IMG/VR virus record: IMGVR_UViG_3300040801_001224
Coordinates: 264,097 to 328,096 of that record
Strand: one strand, 5' to 3'
Origin: a virus
DNA length: 64,000 nucleotides
Part shown: positions 54,858 through 62,768 of the stretch, piece after piece
Numbering within the stretch: position 1 is the first letter of the stretch
Layout of the letters: the number at the start of each line of letters is the position of its first letter
Made by a program: the position numbers and the translations under genes
The notes under the pieces: generated by a model
Databases searched by the model: none
Told to the model about the DNA's origin: nothing
What the model saw: the letters and a program-made list of their open reading frames with translations, nothing else

Positions 54858-54867
54858 TATCCATTAC

Positions 54868-54896
54868 TTGACAAAACCTCCTTCTCATGTTATAAT
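54868..54896 (+). promoter_or_regulatory. sigma70-type promoter
   Basis: TTGACA 54868-54873, N17, TATAAT 54891-54896. Opens the small-gene string 54928-56332. Confidence 0.78.
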
Positions 54897-54927
54897 ATTG
54901 GATAGCATGTAGAAGTGAGGTTTTCTT

Positions 54928-55266
54928 GTGAAAGGACTATTATTTGTTTTATTATTGATGCCATCATTATTGTTGGCAGATACACTTAAGCGTGGACAGT
55001 TCTGGAAGGCATGTACTGAAACAGTAGAGCCAGCCTGTATCTATTCACGTATAATCAAAATAGAAAATGGTTACGTCACACACTACTTCAGCACTGAAGC
55101 CAAGTTCAAACTAAAGCTACAGTCAACAACTAGTGTCAGTGACTACAAGAAACGCTTCACAGAACAATATCTATCAGAGTATGACTTTGTGGATCATTCT
55201 TTTCTACAGCTAGACAACATGATTTACCGTGTTTATTTTGACAGCAGGTATACTAACGCGGTATGA
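54928..55266 (+). CDS. exported small protein, G-x2-W-x2-C type, copy 1
   Basis: 112 aa, GTG start with GTGAGG upstream. Signal peptide MKGLLFVLLLMPSLLLA. Mature part LKRGQFWKACTETVEPAC resembles VKVGEVWRSCTGD at 61466. Two Cys could form a disulfide. Periplasmic or secreted; unknown role. Confidence 0.6.
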   Translation: MKGLLFVLLLMPSLLLADTLKRGQFWKACTETVEPACIYSRIIKIENGYVTHYFSTEAKFKLKLQSTTSVSDYKKRFTEQYLSEYDFVDHSFLQLDNMIYRVYFDSRYTNAV

Positions 55267-55517
55267 GTTACACCCTCAGATATCCAGACCAACACATGGA
55301 CATGTTAGTCCGCTGTTGGGATGATATAGGAGCAAGATTAGATGAACTGGGCATAGGAAACATACAAGCTGACTGTACACTCACTGATGAGAGTGGCATG
55401 GTAGAAATTGTTTTTGATAACGAACAGGACGCGATGCTTTTTAAGCTACACTATCCGTCATTGGAAGACTTAATAAATGATTCATTACAAGAAAGACACA
55501 CAGCAGGTAAGAATTAA
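55263..55517 (+). CDS. FKL-box family protein
   Basis: 84 aa, ATGA start. ARLDELGIGNIQADC then VEIVFDNEQDAMLFKLHYPSL; a helix follows the box. Overlaps the next gene by 41 nt. Confidence 0.68.
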   Translation: MSYTLRYPDQHMDMLVRCWDDIGARLDELGIGNIQADCTLTDESGMVEIVFDNEQDAMLFKLHYPSLEDLINDSLQERHTAGKN

Positions 55518-55722
55518 TACGCCAAAACCTTTCGCTAAATCTGTGAATGATTGTGTTAAAATTGAAGGCTTTCTACGTGACAAAGGATATGGTCCCGTTA
55601 AGGTATACTTTGATAGGGATACAGTAGTTATACAACTGTGTGACGTTGAGGATTTAACGCGATTCTCTATTGAATACGGCAATAGGCCACGTAACTTCAC
55701 AGATGATCTCGCTGTATTATAA
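55477..55722 (+). CDS. FKL-box family protein
   Basis: 81 aa; the true start may be later than 55477 because of the long overlap. GFLRDKGYGPVKVYF then IQLCDVEDLTRFSIEYGN. Confidence 0.6.
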   Translation: MIHYKKDTQQVRINTPKPFAKSVNDCVKIEGFLRDKGYGPVKVYFDRDTVVIQLCDVEDLTRFSIEYGNRPRNFTDDLAVL

Positions 55723-55725
55723 ATA
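55718..55725 (+). promoter_or_regulatory. late-type promoter TATAAATA, leaderless
   Basis: Exact T4 late consensus; ends 5 nt before ATG 55731. Confidence 0.65.
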
Positions 55726-55730
55726 CATGT

Positions 55731-56003
55731 ATGCGTGAAAAGAGCGATATACCTATTGAATATGATGAGAAGGAAATTAAAGTTACACTGGACTTAACAG
55801 AGTTTAGTTTACAACTTTCAGCATACTTTTCTTCAAGAAGAAGACAGCAAGTATTCAATGTTATCACTGATATCTTAGAAAAGTACGAGTGTACTGGAAT
55901 CCTACAGGACGAAACAGATCCAGTTAAAACTTACATAACATTTGTCAGTCTAGAAGAGCTGTTTCGTTTTAAACTAGAATATGGAGAAAAGATAGTAGCA
56001 TGA
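55731..56003 (+). CDS. FKL-box family protein
   Basis: 90 aa, leaderless late start. FNVITDILEKYECTGIL then ITFVSLEELFRFKLEYGE. ATGA overlap with the next. Confidence 0.68.
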   Translation: MREKSDIPIEYDEKEIKVTLDLTEFSLQLSAYFSSRRRQQVFNVITDILEKYECTGILQDETDPVKTYITFVSLEELFRFKLEYGEKIVA

Positions 56004-56332
56004 CATGGTGTCCCAACGCAGAATACAAAAAGAATTTAGAACGTGACAACATGTTACAAATCGCACGTGGTAGTGAAATACTGTACCACGAGTATGACGA
56101 CGACTATGGCTGGGTTGATGTATATTTCTATCCCTATATTGATAGTCAAGCAAGGTATATACATAATCTAGACCACTACCTAAAAGAAAACCACAATTGC
56201 CGCTTAAGACGTGCTACCCATCAAGATACCATCACAGTACAATTTAAATCCAAAGAAGACATGTTTGAGTTTAAGCTATTAAATGGTGATATAGACTTAA
56301 GTGATCTATTATCTTCCAAGTGGCAAGATTAA
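56000..56332 (+). CDS. FKL-box family protein
   Basis: 110 aa, ATGA start. C-terminal VQFKSKEDMFEFKLLNGD. Long Tyr-rich N-terminal part (YHEYDDDYGWVDVYFYPY). Confidence 0.68.
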   Translation: MTWCPNAEYKKNLERDNMLQIARGSEILYHEYDDDYGWVDVYFYPYIDSQARYIHNLDHYLKENHNCRLRRATHQDTITVQFKSKEDMFEFKLLNGDIDLSDLLSSKWQD

Positions 56333-56340
56333 GATAAATA
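56333..56340 (+). promoter_or_regulatory. late-type promoter GATAAATA
   Basis: 25 nt before ATG 56366. Confidence 0.5.
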
Positions 56341-56365
56341 CTGATAGCGCATCAGGAACAGATCA

Positions 56366-57442
56366 ATGGCAATCGAAATATTAAACGGACAACTAAGAGT
56401 AACCCAGGGTGAACTGGTCATTAAACCAGAACGAAACGTTCCATCGACTCCATTGGGTGCCAGCGTAGACGTAGATACTTACACTGAAGTTGTCGTTAAC
56501 GGTACCAACGTTCCAACTACCGGTGGACCTATTGCTAGTGCTAGTGGTGGATCAGGCAATTATGATTACAACTGGTCATTCCAGTCTGGTTCAGCCAATC
56601 TCATCGTTATAGATGGCAATACAGATTCGCCAACATTCCAATCAACAGGAACTAATCAATTAAACGAAGCAGTATACAGAGTAACTGTTACTGATAATGT
56701 CACAGCAGAAGTTATTGATATTGATGTCACTGTTATCATTAACAACGGCGACACAGCAATGTTACACTACCTAACAGCAGAAAATCCAGGAGCAAGCTTT
56801 GAAGTTGATCAGGGTACAGCAGGTGGTACGTGGAACGTTAACGACAGTGTCGTACAACGTCTACCAGGGCCTGACGGCAACTACTTTGATGTCATTACGC
56901 CACAAGCAAACCCTATACGTAAGAACCCATCTTCCGGAGCCGTTACATATACTGTCTCATTCTGGATGCGTATGATAGGTACAGAAGTTGTAGTTGGCAA
57001 TGGTAGTGGACTTGAAGCGCAATTTATGGGATTCCATTGTGATTGGTCAACACGCGGCACATTCATTCGATTACAGACAAATGCTGTAGGAAGAGCAAGA
57101 CTACTTGTATCCATGGGTAACTTCACTTCTTACACTACGGCCGCACTCGGAACAAATGATCGCTTTATAGACGATAACTGGCACCATGTTGGTTTCACTT
57201 ATAACGACACCACAAAAGAATCTAAACTATATGAGAACGGTCAGCTAATAGACACTAGAACCTCAATCACTAATTATGTTCCTGATCAAGTGCCGGCCGA
57301 AATACAATTATTGGGACGCAACCGCGCACAAGAAAGTCCAAGTAACATTGACTTAGACGAGTTCCGTTATACTAACAGAGACTTATCTGAATCAGAGATG
57401 TTAATAGAGTATACTCGCCGAGCAGACCTATTCCAGCCTTGA
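56366..57442 (+). CDS. LamG/concanavalin-like surface protein with PKD-like head
   Basis: 358 aa. Residues 30-125 resemble a PKD/Ig domain (ASGGSGNYDYNWSFQSGSANL, YRVTVTDN). Residues about 130-350 form a LamG-like jelly roll (VTYTVSFWMRMIG, WHHVGFTYNDTTKESKLYENGQLID, NIDLDEFRYTNRDLSESEM). Typical of phage fibres that bind glycans. Late promoter and short head NGQLRVTQGELVI, perhaps an attachment peptide. Confidence 0.72.
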   Translation: MAIEILNGQLRVTQGELVIKPERNVPSTPLGASVDVDTYTEVVVNGTNVPTTGGPIASASGGSGNYDYNWSFQSGSANLIVIDGNTDSPTFQSTGTNQLNEAVYRVTVTDNVTAEVIDIDVTVIINNGDTAMLHYLTAENPGASFEVDQGTAGGTWNVNDSVVQRLPGPDGNYFDVITPQANPIRKNPSSGAVTYTVSFWMRMIGTEVVVGNGSGLEAQFMGFHCDWSTRGTFIRLQTNAVGRARLLVSMGNFTSYTTAALGTNDRFIDDNWHHVGFTYNDTTKESKLYENGQLIDTRTSITNYVPDQVPAEIQLLGRNRAQESPSNIDLDEFRYTNRDLSESEMLIEYTRRADLFQP

Positions 57443-57467
57443 CAAACCACAACAATGAGTGTATAAT
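57439..57467 (+). promoter_or_regulatory. sigma70-type promoter, leaderless
   Basis: TTGACA 57439-57444, N17 with AACCACA, TATAAT 57462-57467; ATG 57474 after 6 nt. The start junction is TACTTATGA, as between the tandem YL genes downstream. Confidence 0.8.
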
Positions 57468-57473
57468 ATACTT

Positions 57474-57680
57474 ATGACTGAACTAGACGAAGACAAATAT
57501 GACCATATTGGCAGTGCTTTACATCTGCCAGATAGGTTTTTTGATGATATGTTGATACTGGGTCATTTCAAAGGATCATGGCGTGAGTACAATCCATCAA
57601 AAACTGGGTCATGGGTTACTGGTAAGGAACTGAAATTGACTTCAGAAGAGAAACTGTACTTGAGTATGAAATACTTATGA
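57474..57680 (+). CDS. FKL-box family, YIG/YL subtype
   Basis: 68 aa, leaderless. Head LDEDKYDHIGSAL; C-terminus LTSEEKLYLSMKYL ends exactly in YL-stop, overlapping the next ATG (TTATGA). Confidence 0.67.
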   Translation: MTELDEDKYDHIGSALHLPDRFFDDMLILGHFKGSWREYNPSKTGSWVTGKELKLTSEEKLYLSMKYL

Positions 57681-57868
57681 TTAAAATACCACTCATTTGT
57701 AGACCACAGGAAAATGGCCACACCGTTGCCAGTATATTGCGAGCCTTGAAGCGACATGGCATTGACCCTGTGGAACATAGAATAATGTGGATTGGTAGAA
57801 AGAAATATGAACTACAACTCTTCTTAACTAACGAAGATGAATTAGCGTACAGGCTTAGATATGGATGA
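57677..57868 (+). CDS. FKL-box family protein
   Basis: 63 aa, ATGA start. ILRALKRHGIDPVEH then LFLTNEDELAYRLRYG. Confidence 0.67.
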   Translation: MIKIPLICRPQENGHTVASILRALKRHGIDPVEHRIMWIGRKKYELQLFLTNEDELAYRLRYG

Positions 57869-58187
57869 TATGATTAAGCTTGATGTCCTCAAACTAATGT
57901 ATAAGAATAATGAAAACTATGTGTATGCTGAAGGAACCCTACCCTATTATTCCCTGGCAGTCTATGATATGTTCGGGGAAGATTATAATATCGCTCACAT
58001 TGAAAACGAATACATCTATTTCGATACTGAAGAGGATGCGCTTGCGTTCAAACTGTCTGTAGACTTATCTGAACATACTGATGAGATATGGACTAAGGTA
58101 TGGGATGAAGAAGCGAAAGAACGATTAGAAGAAGTTAGCCGTTACTTTACCCAAACACTAAAAGAAAAGTTAAACGCAAAGTCCTAA
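57861..58187 (+). CDS. FKL-box family protein with helical tail
   Basis: 108 aa, 8-nt overlap. IYFDTEEDALAFKLSVD mid-protein, then a 45-residue charged helix. Confidence 0.66.
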   Translation: MDDMIKLDVLKLMYKNNENYVYAEGTLPYYSLAVYDMFGEDYNIAHIENEYIYFDTEEDALAFKLSVDLSEHTDEIWTKVWDEEAKERLEEVSRYFTQTLKEKLNAKS

Positions 58188-58209
58188 TGCCACTATTATT
58201 TGCCTTGCC

Positions 58210-58217
58210 GGTAAATA
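58210..58217 (+). promoter_or_regulatory. late-type promoter GGTAAATA, leaderless
   Basis: Ends 5 nt before ATG 58223 and argues against the in-frame ATG at 58187. Confidence 0.58.
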
Positions 58218-58222
58218 ATATT

Positions 58223-58480
58223 ATGCCCCTTCTAAAACTATCAATGATGGATCTCAAGTTGAACCCGTTCACACAGGGCGAAAAACTAATAGAAGATATC
58301 CTGCAGAATAGAGGCTACAAAGTAGACATACAGTTTGAAGTGCTACAAAGCAGTTCAGGCTATTGCCAAGCTATCCTGGACTTCAAACGTCCGGAAGACC
58401 TACTCCAATTTACGTTAGAATACGACAACAATCTACAAAACGTTCTAAACGACTACCACCAAAACATAAGGCCTAATTGA
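58223..58480 (+). CDS. FKL-box family protein
   Basis: 85 aa. EKLIEDILQNRGYKVDIQFEV (helix-Gly-strand), then LDFKRPEDLLQFTLEYDN and a helix. TGATG coupling with the next. Confidence 0.67.
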   Translation: MPLLKLSMMDLKLNPFTQGEKLIEDILQNRGYKVDIQFEVLQSSSGYCQAILDFKRPEDLLQFTLEYDNNLQNVLNDYHQNIRPN

Positions 58481-58707
58481 TGGGTGAAACATTAGTCTAC
58501 AGATACAACTACATAGATAATACAATAAACGACTTACACACCCTGGTAGTCAAGTTCTGGATTGAAGAACGTTATTGTTGTAGATGTACTGAAGAGCCTG
58601 GAGAGTTTAAGGTCACGTTCCTAAATAAGGATGATGCGTTTATGGTTCGCCTAAAGTACAACACTATCCATGATCTCGTTCGCACAGCCCTCGGGAGAAA
58701 CCAATAA
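58480..58707 (+). CDS. FKL-box family protein
   Basis: 75 aa. VKFWIEERYCCRCTEE then VTFLNKDDAFMVRLKYN. Three Cys in the strand region are unusual. Confidence 0.66.
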   Translation: MGETLVYRYNYIDNTINDLHTLVVKFWIEERYCCRCTEEPGEFKVTFLNKDDAFMVRLKYNTIHDLVRTALGRNQ

Positions 58708-58712
58708 ATCAC

Positions 58713-58741
58713 TTGCTCTAACCACTTTCCTGTGTTATAAT
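58713..58741 (+). promoter_or_regulatory. sigma70-type promoter, weak -35
   Basis: TTGCTC 58713-58718, N17 with AACCACTT, TATAAT 58736-58741. The conserved spacer element supports it. Confidence 0.68.
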
Positions 58742-58774
58742 AGTAGAACTATAAGAAAGCATGGGAGAAAAACC

Positions 58775-59440
58775 ATGGAAACTTTTGACGTTAAAGAATA
58801 TTACACCCTAGCAGTATTGGCTGGCAAAACACACAAGTTCAGATGGTCTGGTACAACTGATGTTGACAGTGATTTTATTGACAATAACCCAATCTATGTA
58901 CATGTTACAAAAGGCATGAGTGAAGGTAGTTGCGGTAGAGTCGTTAATTTCAGCAAAACTGAACGCGATAGATATAGTATTGGATATATATTTGATGAGT
59001 CCCTTGAACACAATCCCGATTCCGATGTATATATGATAAGCCAGAAGGATGTAAGGAAAGCCACAAATACTAACTCAGTATTAACCTACGAACGTCCAGA
59101 GAAATTCAAATATATCAACAGAAGTAAAGCACGATTCAAAAAATATAGGCACTGGAACTTCCTGGGTGATGAAATTAAAGTGGGTGACTGGGTTATTTTT
59201 AATCCAATTGAAATGGATTTTTCTCGTCTTGTTATAGGTGAAGTAACAAAGATGAGCAGGGTGCGAGTTACAGTGGAAGCTGGTGGCAATAAATTTACCG
59301 GACACTCAGACCAGATGATACACGTCGACAAGGATAAGGTTGGGCCTGCGTTAATGGAAAAGTCTTTGCGTGATGGCACAATTAACTGGTGGAATTCACG
59401 CACAGTTTCAGGCAAGATAGAGATGGTAAAGGATGACTGA
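58775..59440 (+). CDS. hypothetical protein with KOW-like segment, 221 aa
   Basis: ATG 58775 with GGGAG upstream. Beta-rich; NFLGDEIKVGDWVIFNPIEMDF and IGEVTKMSRVRVTVEAGG look like an SH3/KOW barrel in the C-terminal half. Heads the string 58775-61158. Confidence 0.6.
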   Translation: METFDVKEYYTLAVLAGKTHKFRWSGTTDVDSDFIDNNPIYVHVTKGMSEGSCGRVVNFSKTERDRYSIGYIFDESLEHNPDSDVYMISQKDVRKATNTNSVLTYERPEKFKYINRSKARFKKYRHWNFLGDEIKVGDWVIFNPIEMDFSRLVIGEVTKMSRVRVTVEAGGNKFTGHSDQMIHVDKDKVGPALMEKSLRDGTINWWNSRTVSGKIEMVKDD

Positions 59441-59684
59441 AATTGTAGTTGATTTAGTTGAGTATGGTGAAAGGATATATGTGCCTGCCGCATCATTCTA
59501 TAGCGATCACCGGAATAATGTAATAAAAGCATTGTTCGATTGTATTGAACAGGAAGTTGGTGATTACGCAGAATGTATTGTGAATTTCCTATCAGCAGAG
59601 GTGATAGTCAAGTTTTATAGTCCAGAGGATTATATGATGTACGTATTGAAAGACGCAAGACAGGATAGACTAAGCATATTATGA
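59433..59684 (+). CDS. FKL-box family protein, divergent
   Basis: 83 aa, 8-nt overlap. VIKALFDCIEQEVGDYAEC then VKFYSPEDYMMYVLKDA. Confidence 0.64.
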   Translation: MTEIVVDLVEYGERIYVPAASFYSDHRNNVIKALFDCIEQEVGDYAECIVNFLSAEVIVKFYSPEDYMMYVLKDARQDRLSIL

Positions 59685-59920
59685 TAGAAGAAAAGGAAGT
59701 GTTACTACACTGGATAGATGTGTGGATTGAAGACTCTTATCAGGTATCACTAAAACTATTAGATTATGAATATGAAGCGCATGCCATTACAACTGTAATC
59801 GATGGGCAGGAAAGATTTTTACACAAGCGTTTTACATTCCGGAACGAAGAAGCTCTGAGGTTTAAGTTGGAATATGGAGAAGATCCTTACCAAACATTGG
59901 GGATAACACAAGCATGGTAG
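59681..59920 (+). CDS. FKL-box family protein
   Basis: 79 aa, ATGA start. FTFRNEEALRFKLEYGEDP near the C-terminus. Confidence 0.67.
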   Translation: MIEEKEVLLHWIDVWIEDSYQVSLKLLDYEYEAHAITTVIDGQERFLHKRFTFRNEEALRFKLEYGEDPYQTLGITQAW

Positions 59921-60204
59921 CAGTAAATTTCCCAATTGCCACAAGCATAACCTCCATTGAAAACTTCCTGTACAGACATAGGATAGAATGGCTTAAGACG
60001 TACAGATGTGAAACCCACGTGACAGTACTACTGGATGACGAGAACCACTTCAGATTTAGGTTATTGTTTGGTGATGATCATGTGTCAGCATACCATTCAG
60101 AAACAAAGAGTTATATGGAAAAGATAAATGAGACACTTAAACAAAAAATAGTTGATAAAGAACAAGTGCTAAAACAACTAAAGGAAATAATGAAAAATGC
60201 TTAA
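59914..60204 (+). CDS. FKL-box family protein with helical tail
   Basis: 96 aa, 7-nt overlap. NFLYRHRIEWLKTY then VLLDDENHFRFRLLFGDD and a Lys-rich helix. Confidence 0.66.
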   Translation: MVAVNFPIATSITSIENFLYRHRIEWLKTYRCETHVTVLLDDENHFRFRLLFGDDHVSAYHSETKSYMEKINETLKQKIVDKEQVLKQLKEIMKNA

Positions 60205-60463
60205 ATCATTTATGCTACGCTGTATGTATGGCGTAAAGAAAGAAGATATATTTGTGGCGGTGGTAACCGGACACTTTGGTGATCTCAGAGAAAAGCTACC
60301 GACTCGAACACTATTCCATGTACTTGAAGACAACGGATATTTGAAAGTTGACGGTGATGATGTAACTGTACTCGCAAAGTTCAGGATAGGCAATGACATA
60401 TATGAACAAGGTGCCCATGGTTACCACAGTGATTTCATGTTTGACTTAGGCGGCTGGGACTAG
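60197..60463 (+). CDS. NGYLK-type small protein, copy 3
   Basis: 88 aa, 8-nt overlap. KKEDIFVAVVTGHF, DNGYLKVDGDDV, AKFRIGNDIYEQG, matching the plan of the genes at 43850 and 51942. Confidence 0.58.
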   Translation: MLKSFMLRCMYGVKKEDIFVAVVTGHFGDLREKLPTRTLFHVLEDNGYLKVDGDDVTVLAKFRIGNDIYEQGAHGYHSDFMFDLGGWD

Positions 60464-60464
60464 T

Positions 60465-60710
60465 ATGAGTTGGAGAGAACCTAAACAAAATTTTATAGAA
60501 CATGCTATACTGAATCACTTGGGGCTTGAAATAGTATACCTGGGTGGTTACGAGTATGAATCTCTTGATCCAGAGCGTGAGATGTATCTCGAATTAAAGT
60601 ACGGCAAGGGTGTTGTGAAGCAATACATAGATGTTGCTACCACTGATTGGCACTATAGTGAAATGCGTGGAGGCCAGGCGAAATGGAAGAAGATCTTAAA
60701 CAACATATAA
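60465..60710 (+). CDS. FKL-box family protein
   Basis: 81 aa. IEHAILNHLGLEIVYL then LDPEREMYLELKYGKG; helix follows. Paralogue of the next gene by layout; they overlap 28 nt. Confidence 0.64.
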   Translation: MSWREPKQNFIEHAILNHLGLEIVYLGGYEYESLDPEREMYLELKYGKGVVKQYIDVATTDWHYSEMRGGQAKWKKILNNI

Positions 60711-60910
60711 GACATTATATATTCAAAGAGTGTGGCGTTAAGATCACTGTGGTTGAACAGGGTAAGTTTACATTCGACGACAAAATTGAACAAATGGATT
60801 ATACCCTACGCCACGGTAAAGAGGGCCTTGAAGAGTTATGTAGAGAAGTGAAGGTTGCTGAACTGCTCTACGAAATGGGTGCCTTGTCTATGAATATCAG
60901 AGACAGATAA
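60683..60910 (+). CDS. FKL-box family protein
   Basis: 75 aa. IRHYIFKECGVKITVV then FTFDDKIEQMDYTLRHGKEG and a helix. TAATG coupling with the next. Confidence 0.64.
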   Translation: MEEDLKQHIRHYIFKECGVKITVVEQGKFTFDDKIEQMDYTLRHGKEGLEELCREVKVAELLYEMGALSMNIRDR

Positions 60911-61158
60911 TGGAACTCGTAATAATCACTAATCAAGAAAATCTACTTGCCACACATGCTGTGATGCACCGGCATTTAAACTACGTTCCCCTGTACTCCA
61001 TAGGAGACCGTTTATATAAGGACCAATTGGTTGTCGGGTATAAGATTAACGATGAAGACTTGTTGTTCCTGGAATTAGCTGGTGAGGACGATGACTTTGA
61101 ACAAGAGCTAGAGCATATGGCCAAAGCAACTATCTGGGGTATAGTTGAGGAAGGCTAA
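60910..61158 (+). CDS. FKL-box family protein
   Basis: 82 aa. YKINDEDLLFLELAGED in the second half with an acidic helical tail. Converges with the minus-strand member, 4-nt overlap. Confidence 0.64.
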   Translation: MELVIITNQENLLATHAVMHRHLNYVPLYSIGDRLYKDQLVVGYKINDEDLLFLELAGEDDDFEQELEHMAKATIWGIVEEG

Positions 61159-61376
61159 ATGGCATTACGCAATAGATCATCAACAAGCTCATTAACAACC
61201 ATATCTAAGAACTTTATCTGGTTACCAAACACCAGGGTAAACAGCAACTCATCCTCACCCGTAATATTATATTCTACACGATTGTAATCTATTTCCCTGT
61301 ACTGAAAACCAATTCCGTTTTCGTTAAGGTGTCTGTCAATTATCTCAGCGTGTACGACATCAGTTAAAAAATTCAT
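61155..61376 (-). CDS. FKL-box family protein on the minus strand
   Basis: 73 aa. IIDRHLNENGIGFQYREI then YNITGEDELLFTLVFGNQ and a helix. The only minus-strand member seen, so the family moves or inverts independently of the array. Confidence 0.65.
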   Translation of the reverse strand: MNFLTDVVHAEIIDRHLNENGIGFQYREIDYNRVEYNITGEDELLFTLVFGNQIKFLDMVVNELVDDLLRNAI

Positions 61377-61411
61377 AGCCTAGTGTAGCACATATATGTA
61401 CGATTGTCAAC

Positions 61412-61440
61412 TTGACTTCACCACTTTTCTCATGTATAAT
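61412..61440 (+). promoter_or_regulatory. sigma70-type promoter
   Basis: TTGACT 61412-61417, N17 with CACCACTT, TATAAT 61435-61440; drives the terminal array. Confidence 0.8.
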
Positions 61441-61465
61441 AGTAGTATAAATTATAGGAGACATC

Positions 61466-61762
61466 ATGAATTCAAAACCAGTAAAGATTGTAGTGTGGAT
61501 TGGCATTTTTACCCTCTGGGGATTTTTATTAAATGATATGTATCTACCCTTCAAACAAGTGAAGGTGGGTGAAGTATGGCGGAGCTGTACTGGTGATGCT
61601 GACAATCCATTTGAAGGCGAAAATTGTAGAGACTACACCGTTGTAGATGTGAAAGACGACTTTGTTCTGTATTCATACCCATTAGGTCGCAGTACCGTAC
61701 AACACTCAGACAGCCGCAGGAACTTTGTTAGATTTAAAAACAAGGTAAAAGACGTTGATTGA
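61466..61762 (+). CDS. membrane-anchored small protein, G-x2-W-x2-C type, copy 2
   Basis: 98 aa, TAGGAG site. N-terminal span VKIVVWIGIFTLWGFLL, then VKVGEVWRSCTGD and a second Cys. Paralogue of the exported protein at 54928, here with an uncleaved anchor. Confidence 0.6.
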   Translation: MNSKPVKIVVWIGIFTLWGFLLNDMYLPFKQVKVGEVWRSCTGDADNPFEGENCRDYTVVDVKDDFVLYSYPLGRSTVQHSDSRRNFVRFKNKVKDVD

Positions 61763-62150
61763 AGGCACTGAATACCCCAAACGATTTTTTCCGGTAGTAG
61801 CACAGGTAGCAGTATATACTATATTGACCTACTTTTATTTTATGTTTGTTACCGAAGAGTCAATATACAGTATGATTGGCATTGTCAGTTCGTTAACCCT
61901 GCAACTATGCTTAACTAACGTGTTAGAAAAACATTTTGAGGCGGGTAAGTACTTACACTGGTTTAGTCCAGTACCACTAAAGATCGGAGACCATTGGTAT
62001 TTCCGTTACGTCTATGTTGATGCCGGCCATGCCATGTCAAGGGGTGATTTACTCGTAGCAAAGATATCAAACGAACCTGTGAACTCTATAGAAAGGCTTG
62101 AAGCCGCTCATAGAGAATTTAAAGAATTAGGAAAGAAATGGCAAGTATGA
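61755..62150 (+). CDS. membrane protein, 131 aa
   Basis: TTG start at 61755 with AAGG upstream and 8-nt overlap. Two spans (VVAQVAVYTILTYFYFMFV; MIGIVSSLTLQLCLTNVL) and a soluble C-terminal half. Unknown. Confidence 0.58.
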   Translation: MIEGTEYPKRFFPVVAQVAVYTILTYFYFMFVTEESIYSMIGIVSSLTLQLCLTNVLEKHFEAGKYLHWFSPVPLKIGDHWYFRYVYVDAGHAMSRGDLLVAKISNEPVNSIERLEAAHREFKELGKKWQV

Positions 62151-62350
62151 AAGTAGACTTAGACGAAATTGATGTGATCGGAATATATCCGATGGACTTT
62201 GACGACATAAACATAGAGTCTTCGTTAGAGTACGCACGTGATAGAGATGATTGGTTATATTTCAATTTTAAGAGTGTTTACGCAGAACGAGGTGTGCCTG
62301 TAGATCTCACGCCAGAACAAGAAATGTATTTGAGGTTAACATACTTATGA
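62147..62350 (+). CDS. FKL-box family, YIG/YL subtype
   Basis: 67 aa; ATG 62147 (ATGA) preferred over 62138. LDEIDVIGIYP head, DLTPEQEMYLRLTYL tail. Confidence 0.67.
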   Translation: MKVDLDEIDVIGIYPMDFDDINIESSLEYARDRDDWLYFNFKSVYAERGVPVDLTPEQEMYLRLTYL

Positions 62351-62583
62351 ACTTAGACAAGTACGATTATATATGTGGCGAAAGCACCATTAAAGGTGGT
62401 CTTGGTCCAGAGGTATATAGAAAATTAACAGAGCTAAAAAAGCTCACCATACTTCGTCACCTTAACAAACATGGTTGGGATGAAATAGTTATGGAATGCA
62501 CTGATTGCTTCAAAATAGTCAAACAGGAAAAGCTAGATATATCTGAAGATTTAGACATGTACTTAAGGTTAACATACTTATGA
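62347..62583 (+). CDS. FKL-box family, YIG/YL subtype
   Basis: 78 aa. NLDKYDYICGES head, LDISEDLDMYLRLTYL tail; TTATGA junctions both sides. Confidence 0.67.
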   Translation: MNLDKYDYICGESTIKGGLGPEVYRKLTELKKLTILRHLNKHGWDEIVMECTDCFKIVKQEKLDISEDLDMYLRLTYL

Positions 62584-62768
62584 TAGATGAAAGTAGGTAC
62601 GACTACATAGGCATAGTAAAGAATATGGATTCTTGGGATCACATCACACTGGAATACCATCCGGATATAGACAGGTGGATCGAGTATAGTTTTAAAGATG
62701 GGTTTGAAAGAACTGACATGGCCTTCAGTGACGAAGACAAATTATACATGAAGATGATGTACTTATGA
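62580..62768 (+). CDS. FKL-box family, YIG/YL subtype
   Basis: 62 aa. IDESRYDYIGIV head, AFSDEDKLYMKMMYL tail; TTATGA junctions. Confidence 0.67.
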   Translation: MIDESRYDYIGIVKNMDSWDHITLEYHPDIDRWIEYSFKDGFERTDMAFSDEDKLYMKMMYL

